In this document: positions 24,267 to 32,015 of the stretch, one piece after another
How the letters are laid out: each line of letters opens with the position of its first letter
Numbering within the stretch: position 1 is the stretch's first letter
NCBI GenBank assembly: GCA_013141385.1
Contig: JABFRB010000019.1
Location: forward strand, 186,001 to 250,000
Source of the DNA: Bacteroidales bacterium
GTDB lineage: Bacteria > Bacteroidota > Bacteroidia > Bacteroidales > Tenuifilaceae
DNA length: 64,000 bases
Reading direction: 5' to 3'
Program-made: the position numbers and the translations under genes
Notes under the pieces: model-generated
Database searches by the model: none
What the model was told of the DNA's origin: nothing
What the model saw: only the letters and a program-made list of their open reading frames with translations

Positions 24267-24887
24267 CTAATATTCTTCTCTACCTGTAATTTCAGCTAAT
24301 CGCTTTTCAACGATTTTTTTTGCCTCCAAGACCTCAGCCTCAGAACCTCCAATATAAACCCTTCCGAATTTTCCAAAACCCATTACATCGATTATATTAA
24401 TACGAGCGGATTTTTCAGCCTCGTTTGCAGCAAAATAAGCATACCCGGCAGGTTCTACTTCTAGTACAAATAGTGTGTCACCTCTTAAAAGCATCATGCC
24501 CATCCTCGTCCTATTGATTAATTGAGCATGGTGATCTTCAACATTTTTAATAAGTTGACTAGTGAGAACTCTTGGTCTAATTCTATCTTCTTCCTTTTTT
24601 TCAATTGCTTTCATTACAGCTTCACCAGCCATTCTTATGTCACCTTGACTGTCAGAATGGATTTCAAGCATTCCATATGCCCGTTCAACAATCTGCATTC
24701 CGGGTGTAACATTAGTTGCCTTTAAGGCAATATCTGTTAACGTATTAATTTCGATACCAGGAGCAATCTCAATAATGCAACAAGCTTGTCCTCCAACAGG
24801 AAGATAACCTTTGGATACGGTTGACAGATATGAAGCCATTTGCAATTGCAACGAATCTAAAAAAACGTATGTTCTTAAATCGACCAT
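24267..24887 (-). CDS. BMC gated trimer shell protein, CcmP-like
   Basis: A 206-residue protein with two permuted BMC domains. It strongly resembles cyanobacterial CcmP: LRTYVFLDSLQLQMASYL, APGIEINTLTDIALKA, INRTRMGMMLLRG and ANEAEKSARINI. CcmP trimers stack face to face with a large central pore opened and closed by a Glu-Arg pair; the pair is conserved here as Glu68-Arg69 in IVERAYG. It could admit bulky phosphorylated sugars or cofactors. No ribosome site is visible before the ATG. It lies between the two hexamer genes. Confidence 0.94.
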   Translation of the reverse strand: MVDLRTYVFLDSLQLQMASYLSTVSKGYLPVGGQACCIIEIAPGIEINTLTDIALKATNVTPGMQIVERAYGMLEIHSDSQGDIRMAGEAVMKAIEKKEEDRIRPRVLTSQLIKNVEDHHAQLINRTRMGMMLLRGDTLFVLEVEPAGYAYFAANEAEKSARINIIDVMGFGKFGRVYIGGSEAEVLEAKKIVEKRLAEITGREEY

Positions 24888-24906
24888 AATTGTATTCTTT
24901 ATTTAG

Positions 24907-25215
24907 TTATTTTCCCTTTTTAACAATTTTACCACCTAGCGGAAGCGCACTATCTACATTAGCATGTGGTCTTGGAATAATGTGTGTAGACACAACCTCA
25001 CCAACCTTTTCGGCTGCTTTTACTCCTGCATCTACGGCTGCTCTTACTGATGCAACATCTCCTCGAACAATAGCGGTTACATATCCACCACCAATTTTTT
25101 CATATCCTATTAATTCGACCTTTGCCGCTTTGACCATAGCATCTGAGGCTTCAACCATAGCTGCAAAACCTTTGGTTTCAATCATACCCAATGCATTCAT
25201 TTCATTGTTTTCCAT
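24907..25215 (-). CDS. BMC hexamer shell protein (first copy, first gene of the operon)
   Basis: A 102-residue single-domain BMC protein, the probable main facet protein because it is first and has the best ribosome site (AGGAGG, 6 bases before ATG 25215). Core [20 protein letters not shown] and pore loop KIGGGY match its paralogue. The tail is Lys-rich (GGKIVKKGK). At the DNA level the two hexamer genes differ at many third codon positions although the protein core is unchanged, so the duplication is old and the sequence tightly conserved. Confidence 0.96.
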   Translation of the reverse strand: MENNEMNALGMIETKGFAAMVEASDAMVKAAKVELIGYEKIGGGYVTAIVRGDVASVRAAVDAGVKAAEKVGEVVSTHIIPRPHANVDSALPLGGKIVKKGK

Positions 25216-25622
25216 ATATATCCTCCTAATTATAATTCGTTATTAAAAGTCTGATCATATTATCAATTCCTTCTATTTTTTATTTCACCAAGTTGCTCAA
25301 TCTGTTTCCCCAAGGAATATCGAACAATATTAACGAAACAATTCTGTAATAATATTTTCACTATCAATTTTGAGGTCGAAAAAACTGCTACTTTGATTAA
25401 CAAAATTAGTATTAAACCTTATAATTTTACTATTTTGAAGGGAATAAAATGGTCTTTTTCATTAAATTAAGGAATTTCTTTGGGAATACTCTTTTTTAGA
25501 AGTGAATTTTTCTTTTGGGAATACTCATGTTTTCGAAAAAAAGAATAAATAAGATTCATTTGGAATGTCGATAATTAGAAAACTGGTTGTCTGTTCAAAA
25601 AATGAAATTAAAGAGATGTTCT
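25216..25622 (-). other. Upstream region of the BMC operon
   Basis: A 407-base AT-rich gap without a long gene. It should hold the promoter of the eleven-gene BMC operon. I see no clear TAnnTTTG promoter and no sigma-54 site. A ten-codon minus-strand ORF starting near 25258 with an AGAAGG ribosome site lies just ahead of the first hexamer gene and is too short to judge. Confidence 0.5.
25479..25526. repeat. Direct repeat, candidate operator for the BMC operon
   Basis: TTTGGGAATACTC occurs exactly twice, at 25479-25491 and 25514-25526, 35 bases apart. Both copies are preceded by GAATTT and a T/C-rich stretch, making an imperfect repeat of about 22 bases. It lies about 265-310 bases upstream of the first hexamer gene. 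A role as a regulator-binding site is inferred. Confidence 0.5.
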
Positions 25623-25958
25623 TTAAAAAAGTTTTGGATTATTATTATGTCTTGAAGAGTCTCTGTTTGTTTTTTTTTCGAGACTTTTGTTTAAAGCATC
25701 GGTAAGATTTATTCCCGTTTGGTTTGCAAGACAAATTAAAACAAAAAGAACATCAGCAAGTTCCTCTCCAAGTTTCGAGGAATCTTCTCCTGCCTTGAAT
25801 GATTGCTCACCATACTGCCTTGAAATTATTCGAGCAACTTCGCCCACTTCTTCGGTCAATATCGCCATATTGGTGAGCTCGTTAAAATATCTAACACCAT
25901 GTTTTTTTATCCAGTCATCAACCATTTGTTGTGCTTCCCGAATAGTTAAATCATTCAT
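25623..25958 (-). CDS. MazG-like nucleotide pyrophosphohydrolase
   Basis: A 111-residue all-alpha NTP pyrophosphohydrolase. The metal-binding helices appear as LTEEVGEVARI and LGEELADVLFVLICLAN, giving the EExxE and ExxD pattern of the MazG superfamily, which hydrolyses (d)NTPs to NMP and pyrophosphate for pool cleaning. It overlaps the dtd stop codon by one base, so it is translated from the same message; both are housekeeping quality-control enzymes. Confidence 0.88.
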   Translation of the reverse strand: MNDLTIREAQQMVDDWIKKHGVRYFNELTNMAILTEEVGEVARIISRQYGEQSFKAGEDSSKLGEELADVLFVLICLANQTGINLTDALNKSLEKKTNRDSSRHNNNPKLF

Positions 25959-26410
25959 TACTCTCTATTTTTTGAATCAATTATTATTGTCACCGGGCCA
26001 TCGTTCACTAGAGATACAATCATCCTTGCACCAAATTCACCAGTAGAAATTGTTTTTCCAACTTCTTGCTCAATTTGCTTCACAAAATTATTATAAAGAG
26101 GGATCGCTATTTCGGGAGGTGCTGCTTGAACATATGAAGGGCGATTTCCTTTTTTTGTTTTGGCATGAAGGGTAAATTGGCTTACAACAAGGATTTCGCC
26201 ACTAATTTCCTGAACAGAAAGGTTCATTATCCCTTGATTATCATCGAATATTCTAAGTTTAGCAATTTTTCCGCTCAGCCAAACCACATCTTCATTCGTA
26301 TCGGATTGCTCTATACCTATAAGTAAAAGTAATCCTTTTTTAATACATCCCTTAACACAACCATTTATTGAAACAGAGGCTTCATTTACCCGTTGAATAA
26401 CAACTCTCAT
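25958..26410 (-). CDS. dtd: D-aminoacyl-tRNA deacylase
   Basis: A 150-residue Dtd that hydrolyses D-amino acids from mischarged tRNA. The catalytic and chirality-checking motifs are present as SQFTLHA (about 87-93) and NDGPVT (about 138-143, containing the Gly-cisPro pair). The start MRVVIQRVNEASV is typical, giving the standard length. It forms an overlapping pair with the MazG-like gene and is divergent from the C25 protease gene. Confidence 0.96.
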   Translation of the reverse strand: MRVVIQRVNEASVSINGCVKGCIKKGLLLLIGIEQSDTNEDVVWLSGKIAKLRIFDDNQGIMNLSVQEISGEILVVSQFTLHAKTKKGNRPSYVQAAPPEIAIPLYNNFVKQIEQEVGKTISTGEFGARMIVSLVNDGPVTIIIDSKNRE

Positions 26411-26543
26411 AAATCAGTAATAACTATATTAGGCAAATATATGAATGAATTTTTTGATGTTTTTTCAATTTTTGCTTAAATCGCCTTAATATTACCGATT
26501 CAATTAACAAATTTTCCATTAGGTTTTCACAAAACAAAATGGG

Positions 26544-26575
26544 TTGACAATTCGTTTAATAAAATTATACATTTA
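26544..26575 (+). promoter_or_regulatory. Candidate promoter of the C25 protease gene
   Basis: TTGA at 26544-26547 and TACATTTA at 26568-26575 are 20 bases apart, one mismatch from TAnnTTTG in the -7 element. The ATG follows 20 bases later. Confidence 0.5.
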
Positions 26576-26595
26576 CGGTCATTAAAGAAAGAATT

Positions 26596-29500
26596 ATGAG
26601 AGTCTTTTTGTATTCGATTTTTTTTGTGGCATTAAGTAATCTTACGTTTGCTCAGGTTAAAGAAATTTCTTTAGCGAAGAGACATAATGCAACTAGCTCT
26701 ATTTCTAAAAGTAATAGTGGCATAAAGTTAACATTTAATCATGATAACCTTCTTAGTAAAACAATCAATGAAAACGATGGTAATTCATATACAGATATCT
26801 GGATTAAGGGATCTTATCCAATGGGTGAACTAGGAACACCAAAACTACCTGCTTATAAGAAACTTATCAGAATTCCTAAAGGTAGTAAACCTGTTTTAAA
26901 GGTATTGTCCTATTCCGAAGAACTGATTAATCTTAAAGACAAAGGAATTTCAGGTTCATTGTACCCAAATCAACCATCCGTTCGAAAAGATCAAGACCCG
27001 ACTAAGACAAAATTTGAGATAAGAAAAGATGTTTATTCTAAAACCTCTTTTTCGAATTCGCCGATCGCTACAATTGAAATTTTAGGAGATCTCAGATCAG
27101 CAACCATTGCTCGTTTAACCATTTCTCCTATAGATTATAATCCAGGTAATGGCTTAATTAAGGTTTATAATGATATTAGTGTTGATATCTCTTTTGCAGA
27201 TATTAATAGTCAATCAGTAGATGACGTTTTTAAAGCAAAAACATACTCTCCTTACTTTGATGTTGTTTACAGGTCTTTGTTGGAATCATCAACAAGTACA
27301 TATATCAACCACCCAGATCTCACCAAGTATCCTGTAAAAATGCTAATAGTTAGCGATAGGGCTTTTGAACAAACACTTCAACCTTTTATTGAATGGAAGA
27401 AACTTAAAGGATTCGATGTCAAAACAGTATATACAGATATAATTGGTAATTCAGCGGATCAAATTAAGTTATATATTCAACAGGAGTATAATTCTGCTAC
27501 ACCAGAAAGCCCAGCACCAACATTTTTAGTTATCGTGGGTGATGTTCAACAGGTTCCTGCGTCCGCAACAGGCTCATCTACTTCCTACGCAACAGATCTT
27601 TACTATGCAAGTGTTGACGGTGATATGTTTCCTGATATGTATTATGGCCGTTTGTCAGCAACAACACCATCGCAACTTGCTAATATCATTAATAAGGTTA
27701 TTTACTATGAGAAGTACCAGTTTGAGGATCCACGATACCTGAATAATGTTACCCTTATTGCTGGAGTAGATGATTCGTGGAATTTCAAGGTTGGGCAGCC
27801 TCAAATTAAGTATGCAACAGCAAACTATTTTAACTCTGGTCATGGTTTTAATACTGTGAATGAATTTGGAGTAACGACAGATCCTAATAATCCTATCGCA
27901 AGTTCATCGTATTCAGGATGCTATGATGCTAGTAAGATTTCTGTAGGATTCATCAACTATACTGCACACGGGAGTGAAACGTCATGGGTTGAACCAAATC
28001 TTTCAAACGTTACAATTAGCGGATTTTCAAATACCAATAAATATCCACTGGCAATTGGAAACTGTTGTCTTTCTGGAAATTTTGGCACCACAGAATGTTT
28101 AGGAGAAGCATGGATTCGAGCACAAAACAAGGGGGCTGTTACCTATATTGGCTCCTGTCCAAATACATTTTGGCTTGAAGATTTTTATTGGGCTGTGGGA
28201 GCATTTCCCATGGTTGGGGAAAACAATGGTTACGTACCAACATCTCAGGAAACAACCACAGGTATGTACGATGCAACCTTTGTAAGTAGTTATGTAACCA
28301 CTGGTGCAATGCTATTTGCAGGGAATCTTGCTGTTACAGAAGTTAATATTCAAGGTTACCCAAACACTGGATCATCGGCACTATATTACTGGCAGGCCTA
28401 TAATATTTTAGGAGATCCTTCTATAATGCCCTATTTTACGGAAGCAGAACCCAATCAAGTTTTTCACAACTCAACCATAACTGTTGGTGAAAACGCTTTC
28501 TCAGTAAATGCACTAGAAAATTCTTATATCGCTATTTCAATGAACAATCAACTTATAGGAACTTCTTTTGTCAGTAAAACGGGTGATGTTAGTATTCCAA
28601 TCACCCCGATCTCCTCCACGGGAGATCTTATTGTAGTGATTACACGCCCGCAAACAATTCCACAAATCGACACAATTCATGCAATATCACCAACAGGACC
28701 ATTTCTTCTTTTAGATTCTTATTCAATTGACGATCATCTTTCGAATAATAATAAGAAGGCGGATTATAATGAAACTTTTAGTACAAACCTTAAAATTAAA
28801 AACATTGGTGTAGATGATGCAACATCTGTTAAAATAAAAATATTGGGTACAGATGATCATATTTCTATTAATGGTAATGATTCAATTGATGTTGCAAATA
28901 TTTCTCATAATGAAGGTCTTAATATTTTAGATATTCCTGCAGCATTTTCATTTAAGGTAAACGAAAATGTTCCAGATCAATATATTGCAATTTTTACTCT
29001 AAACATATATAGCAATCAAGGTATTTGGACATCTAAACTTAGGATACTATTGAATTCTCCAATTTTATCGTTTGGTGATATAACAATAGATGATTCTTCT
29101 GCTGGCGGAAACAATGATAGTTTACTTAACATTGGGGAAACGGCTAAAGCATTGATTCGGGTTACTAACAAGGGACATGCTCTTGCAAAAGATCTTTCTT
29201 TTCAAGCAATCATTCCCGACAGTATAAAAAATATTTTAACCTTAAGCAATATTCTAACAGAGCCATTTTCGCTTGATGCCTATTCTTTTTCTTCTGTACC
29301 TTTTAGGGTGGCTGTAAATCCAATTCTTCAAACGGAACTTTCTCTTCCAATCACTTTAAATATTACTGTATTACATCCATCTGGATTATCCAAATCATTT
29401 GAAAAAATCATTAAAATTTCTGCAAAAGACAGTGTTAAGATTTCCAATGACACCCTTAAAACCTGCTATACCTATTTTTATGATACTGGTGGAAAAAACG

Positions 29501-31887
29501 GAAACTATAAAAACCTTGAAGACAAAACAATCACTTTTACTGCTCAAAAAGAGAACTGTTTTCTTAAAGTAAAGTTTCTGGCGTTCTCTACTGAATTGAA
29601 TTACGATTTTCTTTCCATTTTTGATGGACCCAATTTGACTAGTCGGGAGATTACGGGCAGTCCTTTTTCAGGAGCAACATCTCCTTGTGAAATAATTTCC
29701 TCTGGGAGATCTCTAACCATTCGGTTTAAATCAGATGATAGTAATGTTTCCACAGGCTGGATTGCAACTGTTGAATGCGTTGAGCCACAAATACCAAACT
29801 GTGTATCATCACCCACTCCCTTAGATGGGGAGCAATCCGTTCAATCGGGTATTTTAACATGGTCACCCACACAATATGGAACTTTTTATGATGTTTATAT
29901 GGGTTTATCACCTTCGAATTTAACATATGCGGGGAGAGTAGAAAAACCAGAATTCGATTTTAAGCCTGAAAAAAGCAAAACATACTATTGGAAAATTCTC
30001 CCTGGAAACTTAGTAGGTATAAACAATTCTGCTTGCAGTACTTGGTCATTCACAACCGATGCAATAGCGAGTTCTTCTAGCATTAGCATGTCAACCAATA
30101 CGATAGCGGTAGACACCATGCTTTTTTATGATTCAGGCGGAGCACTTCTGAATTATAGCAATAATGAAAATCACACATTAACCTTTAAACCAAAATATTC
30201 AGGAACTTATGTTAATGCACAGTTTTTATCATTTACTGTTGAGGGTGATAATTGTAAATGGGATAAGCTAACCGTTTACGATGGATTAACAACATCCAGC
30301 CCCATTTTAGGATCTTATTGTAGCACAAACACCCCAGGGATTATTCAATCGGGTAATACAGATGGTGCGCTTACATTTCAATTTCAATCAGACGATAACA
30401 CAACTTTTAGTGGCTGGAAGGCAATAGTAAAATCAACTGGTGCAGTAATATTCAAGACTCTTACAATAAAAGTTCAAAGTAATTCTACCCCAATAGCAAA
30501 TGCTAGCGTAAATATTGGTGGTGTAATCAAAGCTACAGATAATAATGGTTACGCTTACTTTACCATCGCAAGTGGTGATTTAAGTATATCCGTTAATGTT
30601 CCGGGATACAAACCTTTATATAAAAACATTAGTGAATCGGAAACGAGTGCTACAGTAATAGCAAATATTGAAAAACTATATACAATTAGTGTACATGCTT
30701 TTGACAAAAAAACTTTAAGTGGTATTCCTGGAGTAAAAGTTATTATTGGAACTGATTCTGCATTTACTAATGCCTCAGGACAAGCAGTATTAAATATTTT
30801 ATCAGGCACTTACACTTTACTGTTAAATTCCAACAACTATTCTCCTTATAATCAACAATTAGTAATTGATATTACAAATGTTAATCTTGATATTTCTCTT
30901 AGCCCTATAAAGTACCCAATCTCATTTATTGTTTCAGATATTCTAGGTAATAAGATCGATGGTGCCTTAATAACCTTTAAAGACACAACACTTACAACAA
31001 ATAGTATGGGAAATGCTTTTGGAAATTTCTTCTCAGGAAATTATTCTATCACTATCTCAAAACCAAATTACCTTCCTTTAAACTATTGGTTATCAATAAT
31101 TGGTGCAGCTAATGAAGAAGTATATCTTGATGATGTATCCTCGTTTTACTCTCTTGATTTCACTTTTGTAGGAGACGGTCCTAAAGATAAAATTCTATTA
31201 AACAATAATGATGTTGATTTTTATTACAATAACGTACTTTATGGACGTTTTAAAACAGACATACTGGGTAATGGAACGTTTCAATTACCTAAAGGTGTCT
31301 TCAACTATAATGTGAATCGTGAAGGATATCATTCAATTAACAAGAACTTTATTGTTGATGGAATAATTTCACAAATAAAAGATACTCTATTTCAAAAGAC
31401 CTTTGGGATAATATTTAATGTGAAGTCTCAAAACACTCCTATTCAAAACATCGCGGTAACTCTTAATGGCTATGAGCCAACAACAACAAATTCGCTTGGT
31501 GTAGCATCATTCTCAAGTATTGGTTACGAGAAAAATCTATCATACTCTATTCAAGGAATTGGTTTTCTCAGTACATCTGGGTTCCTTGACGTTATCAATC
31601 CACTTGTTATTGATCTTAATATAATTTCAGATGATATTCCTGTAAACTCAAAAAAACAAATTAAGATCTTCCCGAATCCGGCAGCAGACATCGTTAATAT
31701 AGAATCCGACCAGCTAATAAGACAAGTGGTTATTGTTAACACATTGGGAAATATCGTTCTAAAAAACAACTATCCTTTAAGTAATCACATTACGATCTTA
31801 ACAAGAAATTTTAGTCCTGGAGTATATGTTTTTATGATCTATGATAAGAATTTTATCCCCACAAATATTTTGATAATCAAAGAGTAA
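26596..31887 (+). CDS. Gingipain-like C25 cysteine protease with CUB domains and T9SS tail
   Basis: A 1763-residue secreted protease. Signal peptide 1-19; propeptide to about 240; C25 catalytic domain (about 245-620) with His458 in YTAHGSE and Cys491 in GNCCLSGNFG. Two CUB-like domains follow (about 955-1050 and 1170-1280, YDTGGKNGNY and YDSGGALLNY), each with paired cysteines. Several carboxypeptidase-regulatory-like beta domains occupy about 1290-1680. The C-terminal 75 residues (IFPNPAADIVNIES to ILIIKE) are a type A T9SS sorting domain, so it is exported across the outer membrane and probably anchored. Substrate specificity is not predictable. Monocistronic. Confidence 0.93.
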   Translation: MRVFLYSIFFVALSNLTFAQVKEISLAKRHNATSSISKSNSGIKLTFNHDNLLSKTINENDGNSYTDIWIKGSYPMGELGTPKLPAYKKLIRIPKGSKPVLKVLSYSEELINLKDKGISGSLYPNQPSVRKDQDPTKTKFEIRKDVYSKTSFSNSPIATIEILGDLRSATIARLTISPIDYNPGNGLIKVYNDISVDISFADINSQSVDDVFKAKTYSPYFDVVYRSLLESSTSTYINHPDLTKYPVKMLIVSDRAFEQTLQPFIEWKKLKGFDVKTVYTDIIGNSADQIKLYIQQEYNSATPESPAPTFLVIVGDVQQVPASATGSSTSYATDLYYASVDGDMFPDMYYGRLSATTPSQLANIINKVIYYEKYQFEDPRYLNNVTLIAGVDDSWNFKVGQPQIKYATANYFNSGHGFNTVNEFGVTTDPNNPIASSSYSGCYDASKISVGFINYTAHGSETSWVEPNLSNVTISGFSNTNKYPLAIGNCCLSGNFGTTECLGEAWIRAQNKGAVTYIGSCPNTFWLEDFYWAVGAFPMVGENNGYVPTSQETTTGMYDATFVSSYVTTGAMLFAGNLAVTEVNIQGYPNTGSSALYYWQAYNILGDPSIMPYFTEAEPNQVFHNSTITVGENAFSVNALENSYIAISMNNQLIGTSFVSKTGDVSIPITPISSTGDLIVVITRPQTIPQIDTIHAISPTGPFLLLDSYSIDDHLSNNNKKADYNETFSTNLKIKNIGVDDATSVKIKILGTDDHISINGNDSIDVANISHNEGLNILDIPAAFSFKVNENVPDQYIAIFTLNIYSNQGIWTSKLRILLNSPILSFGDITIDDSSAGGNNDSLLNIGETAKALIRVTNKGHALAKDLSFQAIIPDSIKNILTLSNILTEPFSLDAYSFSSVPFRVAVNPILQTELSLPITLNITVLHPSGLSKSFEKIIKISAKDSVKISNDTLKTCYTYFYDTGGKNGNYKNLEDKTITFTAQKENCFLKVKFLAFSTELNYDFLSIFDGPNLTSREITGSPFSGATSPCEIISSGRSLTIRFKSDDSNVSTGWIATVECVEPQIPNCVSSPTPLDGEQSVQSGILTWSPTQYGTFYDVYMGLSPSNLTYAGRVEKPEFDFKPEKSKTYYWKILPGNLVGINNSACSTWSFTTDAIASSSSISMSTNTIAVDTMLFYDSGGALLNYSNNENHTLTFKPKYSGTYVNAQFLSFTVEGDNCKWDKLTVYDGLTTSSPILGSYCSTNTPGIIQSGNTDGALTFQFQSDDNTTFSGWKAIVKSTGAVIFKTLTIKVQSNSTPIANASVNIGGVIKATDNNGYAYFTIASGDLSISVNVPGYKPLYKNISESETSATVIANIEKLYTISVHAFDKKTLSGIPGVKVIIGTDSAFTNASGQAVLNILSGTYTLLLNSNNYSPYNQQLVIDITNVNLDISLSPIKYPISFIVSDILGNKIDGALITFKDTTLTTNSMGNAFGNFFSGNYSITISKPNYLPLNYWLSIIGAANEEVYLDDVSSFYSLDFTFVGDGPKDKILLNNNDVDFYYNNVLYGRFKTDILGNGTFQLPKGVFNYNVNREGYHSINKNFIVDGIISQIKDTLFQKTFGIIFNVKSQNTPIQNIAVTLNGYEPTTTNSLGVASFSSIGYEKNLSYSIQGIGFLSTSGFLDVINPLVIDLNIISDDIPVNSKKQIKIFPNPAADIVNIESDQLIRQVVIVNTLGNIVLKNNYPLSNHITILTRNFSPGVYVFMIYDKNFIPTNILIIKE

Positions 31888-31956
31888 CAAATTGAAATCT
31901 TTATTTTTTCCTTAAGATTCTAAATTGTTTATAGAAAAATAATGTGATACCTAACG

Positions 31957-31987
31957 TTTCTCCATCAAATAATTAATTTTACTTTTG
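31957..31987 (+). promoter_or_regulatory. Candidate promoter of the PAS hybrid kinase
   Basis: TTTC at 31957-31960, 19 bases, then TACTTTTG at 31980-31987, an exact -7 element. Transcription would start near 31994, which supports the TTG start codon at 32016. Confidence 0.6.
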
Positions 31988-32015
31988 AACTATATCTAGA
32001 AAGCATAAAAACGTT

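Noticed and set aside
24890-25246. 118-codon plus-strand ORF opposite the first hexamer gene
   Set aside because: It is the complement of a well conserved BMC gene with a strong ribosome site and has no family resemblance.
25216-25260. Ten-codon leader peptide before the BMC operon
   Set aside because: An ATG with an AGAAGG upstream is present, but ten codons without a recognisable attenuator are not enough to call a gene.
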